Made by a program: the position numbers and the translations under genes. A stretch of 64,000 nucleotides of DNA from the NCBI RefSeq assembly GCF_900102725.1, contig NZ_FNJW01000008.1, forward strand, positions 434,001 through 498,000, in the 5' to 3' direction. Shown piece after piece: positions 1-9,386 of this stretch (position 1 is its first letter; every line of letters starts with the position of its first letter). The DNA is from Carnobacterium viridans (GTDB lineage Bacteria > Bacillota > Bacilli > Lactobacillales > Carnobacteriaceae). The notes beneath the pieces were generated by a model. The model did no database searches. It was given only the letters and a program-made list of their open reading frames with translations, and was not told where the DNA came from.

Positions 1-394
1 CAAAACGGCTGTTCCCACGTCCACCACGTCCACCTTTAGCTACCACAAGTTTGTGTCCATGGTGAACTAGATCGCCTAAAATTTTGCCTGTTTCTGCTTC
101 TTTAACTGTTGTACCAGGTGGAACTTTGATGACATTGTCTCCTGCTCCACGACCATGCATGTTTTTACTCATACCATTTTCGCCATCTTCTGCTTTAAAA
201 TGACGGTTAAATCGGAAATCCATTAATGTACGTAAACCTTCGTCTACAATAAAAACGACATCCCCACCTTTACCACCATCTCCACCAGCTGGGCCTCCAT
301 CGGGCACAAATTTTTCACGGCGGAAAGCTACCATTCCATTTCCGCCATTTCCGGCTTTTACGTTAATTGTTACTTGATCTAAAAACATTGACAT
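1..394 (-). CDS. obg: GTPase Obg, N-terminal part (runs off the window)
   Basis: The visible 131 residues are the glycine-rich Obg fold at the N terminus of the ribosome-associated Obg GTPase, which acts in 50S subunit maturation and stress control. Diagnostic stretches are [29 protein letters not shown] and GRGGRGN. The ATG at 394 is chosen because a GAGGAGGA ribosome site (403-410) sits 8 bases upstream; a second ATG two codons later is less well placed. The G domain lies outside the window. Identity is firm; only the fragment can be judged. Confidence 0.95.
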   Translation of the reverse strand, partial: MSMFLDQVTINVKAGNGGNGMVAFRREKFVPDGGPAGGDGGKGGDVVFIVDEGLRTLMDFRFNRHFKAEDGENGMSKNMHGRGAGDNVIKVPPGTTVKEAETGKILGDLVHHGHKLVVAKGGRGGRGNSRF

Positions 395-474
395 TTTTAT
401 TTTCCTCCTCATTTTTAAGTGTATGAGATTTAGTTATTTTCTAGGTTACACAATGGATCTGGCGCTGCATCTTA

Positions 475-503
475 ATATTACATTTGTTCCAAGATGTAAA
501 CAA
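475..503 (-). promoter_or_regulatory. Predicted promoter of obg
   Basis: On the minus strand a TTGTTT -35 (498-503) and a TAATAT -10 (475-480) are separated by 17 bases, leaving a leader of roughly 75 bases before the obg start. It is the best promoter match in the 430-base obg/cyclophilin divergent gap. I see nothing else definite there except a short TTAAGC/GCTTAA hairpin just before the cyclophilin gene. Confidence 0.5.
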
Positions 504-824
504 GAAAGCCAATTATCACATATCCTCTAAAAATGAAATACGTTCAGTATACCCAATTTTAGTCCATTATCTATTGTACGTCTATTTGATGATTTTGTCT
601 ATTTTTAAATGAGGATACTGCCAGATTTACTTCTATATAACTCAAACTGAAATTATTCATTTTTATATTCACTCATTATACCATCATTTTATTTTAACTA
701 TTTAATTATTCTCTCATTTGTAGTATGATTCATTAGGACGTTTTCTATCTGAATACTTATTTAGACAGAAAAGTGAATTCTTACTATTAAGCGAAACGGC
801 TTAAAGACTAAAAGGACGTGCACC

Positions 825-1574
825 ATGAAAAGAAAAAAAAGTTTCATTATCGGATCCACTTTATTTATCATTGCAATAGGTTTGATGATTTTTGGGACTC
901 ATACGTTATCAAAGAGTACTGGAGCAAGTTTCACAACTATGTTTAATCCTGAAAGCTCTCTTAGTCAATCCACCTCTTCTAATGACCATCCATTAGACTT
1001 GCCACAACTGACAAATGATGTAAGTGAAAATGAGATTGAAGTTCATATCACTACCTCTCTTGGTCTGATTAAGGTTAAACTATTTCCGGATTTGGCACCA
1101 AAAGCAGTGGAAAATTTCATTACACACAGTAATGAAGGTTACTATGATGAGACAACCTTCCACCGAGTTTTAGCTAACTTTATGATTCAAGGCGGAGACC
1201 CTAAAGGCGACGGTACTGGTGGAAAGAGTATCTGGGGCGAACCGTTCGAAACGGAAATATCCCCTCAGTTATTCCATATTCGTGGAGCTTTAGCAATGGC
1301 AAAAACAAATGCTCCCGTTTCAATAGGCAGTCAATTTTACATTGTTCAAAATCCGGTAGATGTGAGTGCGTCGGTTGACCTTGCTACAACACCTGATGAT
1401 ATAGTAGAAGCCTATACTTCAGGAGGCTATCCTTCCCTTGATCAACATTACACCGTTTTTGGTCAAGTAATTGAAGGTATGGATGTAATTGACGCCATAA
1501 GCGAAGTTGAAACGGATTCACTTGATAAGCCTTTGCAAGAGGTTAAAATTGAATCTATTGAGGTAATAGACTGA
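825..1574 (+). CDS. Membrane-anchored cyclophilin-type peptidyl-prolyl isomerase
   Basis: The protein catalyses cis-trans isomerisation of prolyl bonds, probably in extracytoplasmic protein folding. Residues 1-30 form a basic start plus one hydrophobic segment (about 6-24) without a lipobox cysteine, so it looks like a signal anchor. Residues 31-70 are a Ser/Thr/Asn-rich linker. The cyclophilin domain covers about 71-249, with FHRV at 112-115 (the catalytic Arg) and FMIQGGDP at 119-126. An AAAGGACG ribosome site precedes the ATG. It is a single-gene unit closed by a hairpin terminator. Enterococci and lactobacilli carry similar anchored cyclophilins. Confidence 0.9.
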   Translation: MKRKKSFIIGSTLFIIAIGLMIFGTHTLSKSTGASFTTMFNPESSLSQSTSSNDHPLDLPQLTNDVSENEIEVHITTSLGLIKVKLFPDLAPKAVENFITHSNEGYYDETTFHRVLANFMIQGGDPKGDGTGGKSIWGEPFETEISPQLFHIRGALAMAKTNAPVSIGSQFYIVQNPVDVSASVDLATTPDDIVEAYTSGGYPSLDQHYTVFGQVIEGMDVIDAISEVETDSLDKPLQEVKIESIEVID

Positions 1575-1623
1575 AAATTAGAGGATTAGTCGTTATCCTA
1601 ATTAAACAGTCATTAAATTAGGA

Positions 1624-1651
1624 AAGAAATCTAAATGATTTCTTTTTTTTT
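1624..1651 (+). terminator. Rho-independent terminator of the cyclophilin gene
   Basis: An AAGAAATC/GATTTCTT stem with a 5-base loop is followed by a run of T, about 50 bases after the stop codon. Confidence 0.75.
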
Positions 1652-1837
1652 GCGCTCAAGTTTTACATACCGTTATTTTTTTAGTTAATTTTGATTATGT
1701 TGAACTGGTATACAAGCTACTATTTTAAAAAACACTCAGCTTTTACTTTTATTGCTCTGTTTGGTATATGCTGCTTGTATCTGTTTTTGGCATTATCTTG
1801 TTTGTAAAGCAATTAAAAAATGATGAAATCGGTTTAT

Positions 1838-1866
1838 TTTTGATTGCTTTTGACTGTTTTTGGTGG
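1838..1866 (+). promoter_or_regulatory. Probable FruR operator: three 10-bp iterations
   Basis: TTTTGATTG (1838), TTTTGACTG (1848) and a weaker TTTTGGTGG (1858) start exactly 10 bases apart, one helical turn, and end about 26 bases before the fruR start. DeoR-family sugar regulators commonly bind tandem TGATTG-like or CAATCAAAA-like repeats, so an autoregulatory operator is the natural reading. The rest of the 318-base gap before fruR holds the cyclophilin terminator and AT-rich sequence in which I find no convincing promoter. Confidence 0.5.
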
Positions 1867-1892
1867 TAAAGTAGCGCTATTGGAGGGATATA

Positions 1893-2642
1893 ATGCTTAC
1901 TGAAGAACGTTACAACTTCATATTAGAAAAATTAAACCAGTATGGAGTGATTAAGTCCCAAGAACTGATGGTAGAAATGGATTGTTCAGAGTCCACTATA
2001 CGACGTGACCTCGCTTCACTTGAAGAACACGGTAAACTTGTACGTGTGCACGGCGGCGCGAAAAGAGTTTACATGATTGAACAAGAGCAGTCTCTTACTG
2101 AGAAATCAGTCAAAAACATTCGCAGTAAAGAAAAAATTGCTGAATTAGCCGCTTCTTTGGTTGAAGATGGAGATACTATTTTCTTAGACGCAGGATCTAC
2201 TACTTTTTTTATGGTTCCTTTTTTAAAAGAAAAAAATATACGTATTGTAACTAACGCTGTCCAACATGCTCTGTTGCTTGCAGATCAAAATAATGATGTT
2301 TTACTTATCGGCGGAAAGCTGAAAAATACTACCCAAGCGATTGTTGGAACTACTAGCGTTGAACAATTATCTCGTTATCGCTTTAATAAGTCTTTCTTGG
2401 GAATGAATGGTATCGATAAAGATTATGGCTTTACCACTCCTGATCCAGAAGAAGCTAACGTTAAACAGCAAGCATTTATGAATAGTTCAAAAACGTATAT
2501 TCTTGCTGATGAAACAAAATTTAATAAAGTTACTTTCGTAAAGGTATGTACTATTGATGACGCACTAATTATTACAGATCACTTATCTCCTAAGAATTAT
2601 GAAAGTTATTTTAATACAACAATATTGGAGGCAAAATTATGA
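1893..2642 (+). CDS. fruR: DeoR-family transcriptional regulator of the fructose operon
   Basis: A sugar-phosphate-responsive repressor. The N-terminal winged helix (about 5-58) has the family pattern ERYNFILEKLNQYGVIKSQELM then CSESTIRRDLASLEEHGKLVRVHGGA. The remainder is the DeoR sensor domain (EKIAELAASLVEDGDTIFLDAGSTT, VTNA, LIGGKL). Length (249) is normal. A TTGGAGGG ribosome site precedes the ATG. It is the first gene of fruRKA and overlaps fruK by ATGA, implying translational coupling. In related operons fructose-1-phosphate is the inducer; that is family knowledge, not visible here. Confidence 0.9.
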   Translation: MLTEERYNFILEKLNQYGVIKSQELMVEMDCSESTIRRDLASLEEHGKLVRVHGGAKRVYMIEQEQSLTEKSVKNIRSKEKIAELAASLVEDGDTIFLDAGSTTFFMVPFLKEKNIRIVTNAVQHALLLADQNNDVLLIGGKLKNTTQAIVGTTSVEQLSRYRFNKSFLGMNGIDKDYGFTTPDPEEANVKQQAFMNSSKTYILADETKFNKVTFVKVCTIDDALIITDHLSPKNYESYFNTTILEAKL

Positions 2643-3556
2643 TTTATACAGTAACACTAAATCCATCAATCGACTATATTGTACATGTCCCTTCCGTACA
2701 ATTAGGTGAATTGAATCGTATGGATAAGGATATAAAACTTCCTGGTGGCAAAGGAATCAATGTTTCTCGTGTGTTAAATCACATTGATCAACACTCAACG
2801 GCTTTAGGTTTTTTAGGCGGCTTCACAGGTGGTTTCATTGCTGATTGGCTAGAAAAAGAAGGTGTCCACACGCAGTTTGTTTCTATTAAAGGCGATACAC
2901 GTATCAACGTTAAATTGAAGTCTGATACTGAGACAGAATTAAATGCTCCAGGTCCGGTTATTACCCAAGCAGAATCAGATCAATTGATCAGCCAAATTGA
3001 TTTAATAACAGCTGAGGATATCATTATTCTTTCAGGAAACAAGCCCCCTTCTCTACCTGAGGATTTTTATCAAAACTTAATTGCAAAAGTTGTTTTAAAA
3101 CAAGCAGATTTTGTAATTGATACAACAGGTTCTGAATTATTAAACGCTTTAGTTCATAAACCGCTGTTAGTTAAACCAAACCATCATGAGTTAGCCGAGT
3201 TGTTTGGTACTTCATTCCACTCATTAGAAGATATTATCGTTCATGGAAAAAAACTAATTGACTTAGGTGCCCAATATGCCTTAGTTTCTATGGCTGGTGA
3301 TGGAGCTTTATTCTTTACAAATGAACGTGTTTACCAAGCGACGGTCCCTAAAGGAATTGTAAAAAATTCTGTAGGAGCTGGAGACTCTATGATTGCTGGA
3401 TTTGTTGGGGCATTAGTTGATACAAAAGATCCGTTAAAAGCTTTTCAAAAAAGTGTGGCTACTGGAAGTGCTACAGCATTTTCAGATGACCTAGCAACTA
3501 AAAAGGAAATAGAAGCTTTATTAGCTAAGGTTACAATTACAGAACTAACTTTATAA
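2639..3556 (+). CDS. fruK: 1-phosphofructokinase
   Basis: A PfkB-family sugar kinase that phosphorylates fructose-1-phosphate to fructose-1,6-bisphosphate, linking PTS fructose uptake to glycolysis. Seen: MIYTVTLNPSIDY at the start, LPGGKGINVSRVL (about 35-48, substrate site), and the C-terminal SVGAGDSMIAGF with the catalytic Asp. Length of 305 is normal. It overlaps fruR by four bases and is followed after 24 bases by fruA. A tagatose-6-phosphate kinase is related, but operon context decides for FruK. Confidence 0.93.
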   Translation: MIYTVTLNPSIDYIVHVPSVQLGELNRMDKDIKLPGGKGINVSRVLNHIDQHSTALGFLGGFTGGFIADWLEKEGVHTQFVSIKGDTRINVKLKSDTETELNAPGPVITQAESDQLISQIDLITAEDIIILSGNKPPSLPEDFYQNLIAKVVLKQADFVIDTTGSELLNALVHKPLLVKPNHHELAELFGTSFHSLEDIIVHGKKLIDLGAQYALVSMAGDGALFFTNERVYQATVPKGIVKNSVGAGDSMIAGFVGALVDTKDPLKAFQKSVATGSATAFSDDLATKKEIEALLAKVTITELTL

Positions 3557-3580
3557 AATTGATTTGGGAGGAAAACAACT

Positions 3581-5485
3581 ATGAATATCAACGATTTATT
3601 GATTAAAGATGTTATGATAATGGATTTACAATCAACAACTAAAGAAGGCGTTATAGATGAGATGATTGCAAGCTTAAAAGCAAACAATCGTATCAATGAT
3701 GCTGATTTATTTAAGAAAGGAATCATGCACCGTGAATCTCTAACCTCTACAGGTTTAGGAGATGGAATTGCTATGCCTCACGCTAAAACAACTGCTGTAA
3801 ATGACGCGACTGTAGTATTCGCTAAAAGTGTAAATGGTGTTGACTACGATTCATTAGATGGCCAACCTGCTCATTTGTTCTTTATGATCGCAGCTCCAGA
3901 AGGCGCGAATGATACTCATTTGCAAGCATTAGCAAATCTTTCTCGTTTATTGATCCACCCAGACTTTGTTCTATCTTTAAAAGAAGCAAAATCTGCTGAA
4001 GAAGTTCGTTCTCTTTTCGCAGCTGCTCAAGACGTACAAGAAAAAGAAGCTGCAGCTGAAATTGAAGAAACTAAAGCTCCAAAAGTAGCTCCAGATGCTA
4101 AAAAACCTTTTGTTATAGCTGTAACAGCTTGTCCAACTGGAATTGCACACACCTATATGGCTGAAGATGCATTGAAGAAAAAAGCCGCTGAAATGGGCGT
4201 TGAAATTAAAGTTGAAACAAACGGTTCTGACGGAATCAAAAATAAATTAACTGCTGAAGATATTAAAAGAGCTGATGGTGTAATTATTGCCGCAGATAAA
4301 AAAGTTGAATTAGCTCGTTTTGATGGAAAACCTATGCTGCAACGTCCTGTTAGTGATGGAATTCGTAAATCAGAAGAACTAATTACAAAAGCAATGAACA
4401 AACAAGCACCTATTTTTTCTTCTAACGGAGAAAAAGATGAATCTACTGGTGATGAAGGATCAGGAACATGGGTCAATCGTGTCTACAAAGATTTAATGAA
4501 TGGAATATCTACGATGTTGCCATTTGTTATCGGTGGCGGAATATTGATGGCCATCTCTTTCTTAGTTGAAAGCTTTTTAGGTGATACAAATGCTCTTTTC
4601 TTATTCTTAAACACTGTTGGATCTAATGCCTTTAATTTCTTAATTCCTATTTTAGCTGGTTACATTGCTTTAAGCATTGCAGATCGTCCTGGTTTAATGC
4701 CTGGTATGGTTGGTGGGTTACTTGCTGTCAATAGTAATGCTGGTTTCCTAGGCGGTCTTGCTGCTGGTTTCTTAGCTGGTTATACGATTTTAGCTTTGAA
4801 AAAAGCATTTAATGGATTACCAAAATCTCTTAACGGTTTGAAAGCAATTCTTTTCTACCCTATTCTTGGATTGCTGATTACTGGTGCTCTTATGTTCTTT
4901 ATTGTTGGACCTATCTTTGCTACAATTAATCTTGCAATGATTACTTTCTTAGAAAACTTAGGTACGGCTAACGCAGTTCTTTTAGGTGCGTTATTAGGTG
5001 GAATGATGGCTATCGATATGGGTGGTCCCTTCAATAAAGCTGCTTATGCTTTTTCAATTGGAATCTTTACTGATACTGGAGACGGAAGCTTAATGGCTGC
5101 AGTTATGGCCGGTGGGATGGTACCACCTCTAGCAATCGCCTTAGCAAGCACTATCTTTAAAAACAAATTTAACGACGATGAAAAAAAATCTGCCCTTACA
5201 AACTACGTAATGGGATTATCATTTATTACTGAAGGAGCTATTCCTTTTGCAGCAGCTGATCCACTTCGTACAATCGGATCTTCGGTTGTGGGAGCAGCAA
5301 TTGCTGGTGGATTAACTCAATTATGGAACATTACTATTCCCGCACCACATGGTGGAATATTCGTTGTAGCTCTTTCAAATCACTGGTTCTTATTCTTAGT
5401 AGCTTTAATTATTGGAACAATCATTTCGGCAGTTATTCTTGGTCTTTGGAGAAAGCCTGTTACAGCTGAAGGATTGCTTAAATAA
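3581..5485 (+). CDS. fruA: PTS fructose transporter, fused IIABC
   Basis: Imports fructose and phosphorylates it to fructose-1-phosphate with phosphate from HPr. Domain order is IIA (about 1-150, phosphorylated His67 in GIAMPHAKT), a charged Ala/Lys/Glu linker, IIB (about 176-275, phosphocysteine C184 in ACPTGIAHTYMAE), then membrane IIC (about 300-634) with GGGILMAISF and TEGAIPFAAADP. A GGGAGG ribosome site lies upstream. It is the last gene of fruRKA, and the palindromic repeat that follows probably ends transcription. Confidence 0.95.
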   Translation: MNINDLLIKDVMIMDLQSTTKEGVIDEMIASLKANNRINDADLFKKGIMHRESLTSTGLGDGIAMPHAKTTAVNDATVVFAKSVNGVDYDSLDGQPAHLFFMIAAPEGANDTHLQALANLSRLLIHPDFVLSLKEAKSAEEVRSLFAAAQDVQEKEAAAEIEETKAPKVAPDAKKPFVIAVTACPTGIAHTYMAEDALKKKAAEMGVEIKVETNGSDGIKNKLTAEDIKRADGVIIAADKKVELARFDGKPMLQRPVSDGIRKSEELITKAMNKQAPIFSSNGEKDESTGDEGSGTWVNRVYKDLMNGISTMLPFVIGGGILMAISFLVESFLGDTNALFLFLNTVGSNAFNFLIPILAGYIALSIADRPGLMPGMVGGLLAVNSNAGFLGGLAAGFLAGYTILALKKAFNGLPKSLNGLKAILFYPILGLLITGALMFFIVGPIFATINLAMITFLENLGTANAVLLGALLGGMMAIDMGGPFNKAAYAFSIGIFTDTGDGSLMAAVMAGGMVPPLAIALASTIFKNKFNDDEKKSALTNYVMGLSFITEGAIPFAAADPLRTIGSSVVGAAIAGGLTQLWNITIPAPHGGIFVVALSNHWFLFLVALIIGTIISAVILGLWRKPVTAEGLLK

Positions 5486-5529
5486 AATGACTTTTTGAAA
5501 GTTACATTGAAAAAATGATTACACTTGCT

Positions 5530-5555
5530 GAGGCTGGGACAAAAATCCCAGCCTC
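5530..5555 (+). terminator. Hairpin at the left end of the palindromic repeat, likely fruA terminator
   Basis: A perfect 10-bp stem GAGGCTGGGA/TCCCAGCCTC with loop CAAAAA lies 45 bases after the fruA stop. The T-tract after it is poor (TTCTCTATAT), so termination would rest on the strong stem. Confidence 0.55.
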
Positions 5556-5699
5556 TTCTCTATATACGACTATTCACTTTAAAACGTGCTCCGAAAAGCA
5601 GACCCGACGTCCACTTCACGAATAATGCTCGATGGTCGATGACCATACTGCGCTTATTCGTTCCAGTGATTCGGGTCTAAACGCTTTTTGTCCCACTCT
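5530..5699. repeat. 170-bp nested palindromic intergenic repeat (family 1, full copy)
   Basis: Both ends carry inverted GGGACAAAAA boxes (GGCTGGGACAAAAA at the left, TTTTTGTCCCACTC at the right). Inside, AGACCCGA pairs with TCGGGTCT, then CGAATAA with TTATTCG, then ATGGTC with GACCAT at the centre, so the interior can fold as one long hairpin. A shortened copy in the other orientation lies at 35733-35816 and a 15-base remnant at 40720. It contains no reading frame. A non-autonomous mobile element (MITE-like) or REP-type element fits. Confidence 0.7.
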
Positions 5700-5794
5700 T
5701 TTTTTGTCCAAACAAAAACTAATTGCTATTCATCTTAACTTTAGGTAAACTAAACGCTATTACTTAATTTCATTTTGAAAGGACGTCGAACGTT

Positions 5795-6673
5795 TTGACG
5801 ATGATAAAAGATCGTTATGAGGAATTAAAACTTGCTGAACGTGGAGCGGTACTGAGCATTGTGACTTACCTTTTTATTGCTATACTAAAATTAATTATCG
5901 CGAAGTATTCTGGTTCAAGTGCATTAAGAGCCGATGGTTTAAACAATACGACTGACACAATAGCCTCGATTGCTGTTTTGATCGGTTTAAGGCTGGCTAG
6001 ACGACCTCCAGATGATAATCATCCTTATGGGCATTGGAAAGCTGAAACTGTTGCAAGCATGGTTACTTCGTTTATAATGCTAGCTGTAGGGTTAGAGGTC
6101 CTTATTTCTGCAGTAAAACATCTTTTTGTGCCAGTAAGAAATTCACCTGATTTAATTGCAGGGTATGCAGGTCTCTTTTCAAGCGTTGTCTTGATGGCCA
6201 TTTATTTATATAACAACAAACTCGCTAAAAAACAAAAAAGTAAATCTTTACAAGCTGCATCTAAAGATACTTTCAATGATAGTTTAATCAGTTTATCAAC
6301 TGCTATAGCTATTTTTGCTTCTAATTTTAATATGGCTTGGTTGGATAGTGTTATGGCTATTATTGTTTCGCTGATCATATTAAAGACAGCATTTGAAATC
6401 TTTAGAGAAAGTGCGTTTGAACTATCCGATGGATTCAATGAAAATGATTTAAAGGAATTCAAACAAACAATACTCACGTTGTCTGAAGTTTTGGAAGTAG
6501 AATCTATTAAAGGCAGAACCTATGGAACTATTATTCATGTAGATGTTATTATAAAAACGAACCCCGAAATGACTGTTAAAAGAAGCCATGAATTAACAGA
6601 ACAGGTCGAACAGTTATTAGCAGATGAGTTTGGTGTCTTTGATACAAAAGTTCATGTTGAGCCAATTGAATAA
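5795..6673 (+). CDS. Cation diffusion facilitator (CDF) metal transporter
   Basis: A proton-driven divalent metal exporter (Zn, Mn, Co or Fe) in the cytoplasmic membrane. About six membrane segments lie in residues 15-205, with the metal-site patterns ADGLNNTTD (segment 2) and NHPYGHWKAE before segment 3, followed by the cytoplasmic C-terminal domain with HVDVIIKTNP and KVHVEP. A TTG start at 5795 is preferred because AAAGGA ends 11 bases before it; the next ATG at 5801 would be 17 bases away. Metal specificity cannot be told. It stands alone. Confidence 0.85.
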   Translation: MTMIKDRYEELKLAERGAVLSIVTYLFIAILKLIIAKYSGSSALRADGLNNTTDTIASIAVLIGLRLARRPPDDNHPYGHWKAETVASMVTSFIMLAVGLEVLISAVKHLFVPVRNSPDLIAGYAGLFSSVVLMAIYLYNNKLAKKQKSKSLQAASKDTFNDSLISLSTAIAIFASNFNMAWLDSVMAIIVSLIILKTAFEIFRESAFELSDGFNENDLKEFKQTILTLSEVLEVESIKGRTYGTIIHVDVIIKTNPEMTVKRSHELTEQVEQLLADEFGVFDTKVHVEPIE

Positions 6674-6688
6674 AATAATAGTCTACTC

Positions 6689-6729
6689 AAAAAGGAACCT
6701 ACGATATACTTATCGTAAGTTCCTTTTTG
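6689..6729. terminator. Bidirectional terminator between the CDF gene and glnQ
   Basis: A stem AAAAAGGAAC...GTTCCTTTTT with an inner TACGATA/TATCGTA stem. It has T-runs on both strands and lies between convergent genes. Confidence 0.85.
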
Positions 6730-6763
6730 TTTAGTTTTAATTAATAACTACAGTTCCATATAG

Positions 6764-7489
6764 TTACAATATTTTAGCTAAAAAATCTTGTGTTCTTTGA
6801 TGTTGTGGATAATTAAACACTTGATCAGGTTTGCCATCTTCCACAATATAACCGCCATCCATAAAGATTACACGGTCTGCCATTTCTTTAGCGAAGCCCA
6901 TTTCATGTGTTACAACAACCATCGTCATACCCATTTCAACTAAGTCTTGCATGACTTTAAGTACTTCACCAACCATTTCAGGATCTAATGCTGAAGTTGG
7001 TTCATCAAAAAGCATCACATCTGGATCCATCGCTAAAGCTCGTGCAATAGCTACCCTTTGCTGTTGTCCACCCGATAAACTTGATGGGTAAGCATCAGCT
7101 TTATCTGATAAACCAACTTGTTCCAATAATCGAATAGCATGTTTTTGAGCTTCTGCATCAGGGACACCTTTAACTTTTACTGGTGCTACTTTTAAGTTTT
7201 CTAAGACCGTCATATGAGGGAAAAGATTAAAACTTTGAAAAACCATTCCCATTTTTTCACGCAGTTGATTTAATTTTGTTTCATTTAGACCTGTTAAAGC
7301 AGTTCCTTCAAAAATAATTTCACCGCTGGTCGGCTTTTCTAATAAATTTAAGCAACGAAGCAATGTGCTCTTACCTGATCCAGAAGGACCTATGATGACC
7401 ACGACTTCCCCTTTTTTTACTTCTTGGTTGATATCTTTCAAGACTTCATTGTTCCCAAAGACTTTTTTCAAATGATCTATCTTAATCAT
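6764..7489 (-). CDS. glnQ: Polar amino-acid ABC transporter ATP-binding protein
   Basis: The ATPase that powers uptake of glutamine or another polar amino acid. Walker [10 protein letters not shown] is near residue 34, the Q-loop follows in [16 protein letters not shown], the signature is LSGGQQQR, Walker B is VMLFDEP, and the switch His is in VVTHEMGF. Length (241) is typical. The ATG overlaps the end of the permease gene by 8 bases, so the two are coupled. Substrate is inferred from the family. Confidence 0.93.
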   Translation of the reverse strand: MIKIDHLKKVFGNNEVLKDINQEVKKGEVVVIIGPSGSGKSTLLRCLNLLEKPTSGEIIFEGTALTGLNETKLNQLREKMGMVFQSFNLFPHMTVLENLKVAPVKVKGVPDAEAQKHAIRLLEQVGLSDKADAYPSSLSGGQQQRVAIARALAMDPDVMLFDEPTSALDPEMVGEVLKVMQDLVEMGMTMVVVTHEMGFAKEMADRVIFMDGGYIVEDGKPDQVFNYPQHQRTQDFLAKIL

Positions 7490-8963
7490 GGTTCATCTTC
7501 CCTTCATAGTGATTTAATAACTTAGTCAAACTAAATGTTAAGATAAAGTAGATGATCATGGTAACCACTAATGGCGCGATTCCTCTGTATGAAACGGATG
7601 TTACAACTTTTGTCTGGAAGATCAAATCACTTACACCGATAATTGATACAATAGAACTTTCTTTAATAACAGTTATAAACTCATTCCCCAATGCTGGCCA
7701 AATGTTCTTAAGCGCTTGTGGGAAAATAATTTGACGCATGGAAATATTTTTACTCATGCCTAAACTTCTTGCAGCTTCAGCTTGCCCTTTAGGAACAGAG
7801 TTTAGACCAGAACGGATAATTTCACAAATATAGGCTGCGCTGTTTAAAGAAACGGCTATAATCCCAGAAGCTAATGCTGGAATATTGATAAGGTAACCTA
7901 CCGCAAAATAGATAAACATTACTTGAATCATCATGGGTGTTCCACGAACAAATTCGACATAGGCTGTTGCTGAAAAATGCATAATTTTATTTTCACTCAT
8001 TCTCATGAAGGATAAACCAATTCCTAATATTGAACCAAAAAAGACACTTACTACTGAAATAAGGATCGTATATCCAGTCCCTTTTAAAAAGTACTGCCAA
8101 TAATTAAAAATACTGTTACTGCTCTCTTCATCACCATTCGTTCCTTGTTGAGCAGATTGAAGATAAGTACCAGCTTCTTCTAGATAACCAGAAATTAAAT
8201 CTTGATTACTGATTTCTGTTAAGGATGTATTTACAGCTTCCACTAAAGATTGTGCACCTTTTTTAAAAGCGATTGCCGAACCTTGCTCACCATCTTCTAA
8301 AAGAAAACCTCCATCAAAAGTAACTAATTGATCATCATTTCCTATATAAGCTTCCGCACTAGGTTTTTCCATTAAAATAGCTTCGATTTTGTTTGTTTTT
8401 AACGCTAGAATCAGGTCAGTGGTTTTTGTTAAACTCAACATTTCTGAATCAGGCATTTGTTCTTTAGCAAGTATCTCCTGTAGAGAACCTGTTTGAACAC
8501 CAACTTTCATTCCTGTTAAATCATCAGCGCTCGTATAAATCTCCTTATCCGCTTCTCTTACAACAATATTTTGTCCTCCTGTATAGTAAACATTGGAGAA
8601 ATCAACGCTTTGTTTACGCTCATCGGTAGGACTCATACCTGAAATGACCATATCGACTTTTTCTGATTCTAATGCTGGTAGTAAGCTATCGAAACCAATG
8701 TCTTCAATCTTTAGCTCTACACCAAGATCCTCTGCAATTTTTTGAGCAATAGAAATATCCATTCCTACGATTGTGTCTTTCCCATCGATTGTACTATGAA
8801 ATTCATAAGGTGGAAAATCAGCACTCGTTCCGATGACTAAGGTTCCTTTTTCTTGAATTTTATCTAAGGCGTTATCTGCTGCTGATACTGTTTCAACTGG
8901 TACGAATAGGCTAATTACAGTTAGTAAACTAAGTATAATTAAATGAAATGTATTCTTTTTCAT
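7482..8963 (-). CDS. glnP: Fused substrate-binding/permease protein of the amino-acid ABC transporter
   Basis: One polypeptide carries the extracellular receptor and the membrane channel, the GlnPH type usual in Lactobacillales. There is a signal sequence (about 1-28), one periplasmic-binding-protein-like domain (about 35-265, [36 protein letters not shown]), a Ser/Asn-rich linker, then a His/Glu/Gln-type permease domain (about 290-490) with [11 protein letters not shown] and the coupling stretch EAARSLGMS. Many relatives have two receptor domains; this one has only one. It lies upstream of and overlaps glnQ. Confidence 0.92.
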   Translation of the reverse strand: MKKNTFHLIILSLLTVISLFVPVETVSAADNALDKIQEKGTLVIGTSADFPPYEFHSTIDGKDTIVGMDISIAQKIAEDLGVELKIEDIGFDSLLPALESEKVDMVISGMSPTDERKQSVDFSNVYYTGGQNIVVREADKEIYTSADDLTGMKVGVQTGSLQEILAKEQMPDSEMLSLTKTTDLILALKTNKIEAILMEKPSAEAYIGNDDQLVTFDGGFLLEDGEQGSAIAFKKGAQSLVEAVNTSLTEISNQDLISGYLEEAGTYLQSAQQGTNGDEESSNSIFNYWQYFLKGTGYTILISVVSVFFGSILGIGLSFMRMSENKIMHFSATAYVEFVRGTPMMIQVMFIYFAVGYLINIPALASGIIAVSLNSAAYICEIIRSGLNSVPKGQAEAARSLGMSKNISMRQIIFPQALKNIWPALGNEFITVIKESSIVSIIGVSDLIFQTKVVTSVSYRGIAPLVVTMIIYFILTFSLTKLLNHYEGKMNHD

Positions 8964-9011
8964 ATCTCTTCCTCTTTTCTAATAATCTCTTCTTATTTTG
9001 ACTTATAAATT

Positions 9012-9040
9012 ATCATAACAGATTAAGAATATTTATACAA
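9012..9040 (-). promoter_or_regulatory. Predicted promoter of glnPQ
   Basis: TTGTAT (9035-9040) and TATGAT (9012-9017) on the minus strand are 17 bases apart, about 50 bases before the glnP start. Upstream, 9088-9104 contains ATACATTT A AAATGTAT, an 8-bp inverted repeat that could be an operator; its regulator is unknown. Confidence 0.5.
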
Positions 9041-9137
9041 TATTTTTTACAAATATTTACTTTTATAGTCTTTTAGTCTAATTATATACATTTAAAATGT
9101 ATATATGAATTTCTAAAATGATTTTTCTAAGAAAGAG

Positions 9138-9166
9138 TTGTTTTATTTGCAGATTGGGTCTACTAT
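9138..9166 (+). promoter_or_regulatory. Predicted promoter of the 54-residue ORF
   Basis: TTGTTT (9138-9143) and TACTAT (9161-9166) are separated by exactly 17 bases. A strong AAAGGAGG ribosome site and an ATG follow. Confidence 0.5.
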
Positions 9167-9192
9167 AGGATTACAGAAAAAGGAGGTTTATT

Positions 9193-9357
9193 ATGGGACA
9201 AATTCATAAAAATGAAACGAGTTTAGATGATTTATTCAGTAAATTTGCGATTGATCCTGAAGACGAACTTGTTTTTCCAGCACCTGAAAAGGAACAATTG
9301 ATAGATGATGAAAAGAAAAAAAGTTCATTAGATAAAAAAAATAGAAACGCTGAATAG
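9193..9357 (+). CDS. Small acidic hypothetical protein (54 residues)
   Basis: Reads MGQIHKNETSLDDLFSKFAI, continues through DPEDELVFP and ends in a Lys/Asp-rich tail. No membrane segment and no domain I recognise. Support for it being real: a promoter match at 9138-9166, an AAGGAGG site 6-8 bases before the ATG, and a long terminator whose upstream arm overlaps its last codons. Too short for confident homology; function unknown. Confidence 0.6.
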   Translation: MGQIHKNETSLDDLFSKFAIDPEDELVFPAPEKEQLIDDEKKKSSLDKKNRNAE

Positions 9358-9386
9358 CACATGTGCTTTCAGCATTTCTATTTTTT
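9340..9386. terminator. Terminator overlapping the end of the 54-residue ORF
   Basis: A roughly 21-bp stem, AATAGAAACGCTGAATAGCA paired with the GTGCTTTCAGC...TTCTATT arm, is followed by seven T. It can end the small ORF and, less well, the convergent MazG-like gene. Confidence 0.75.
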
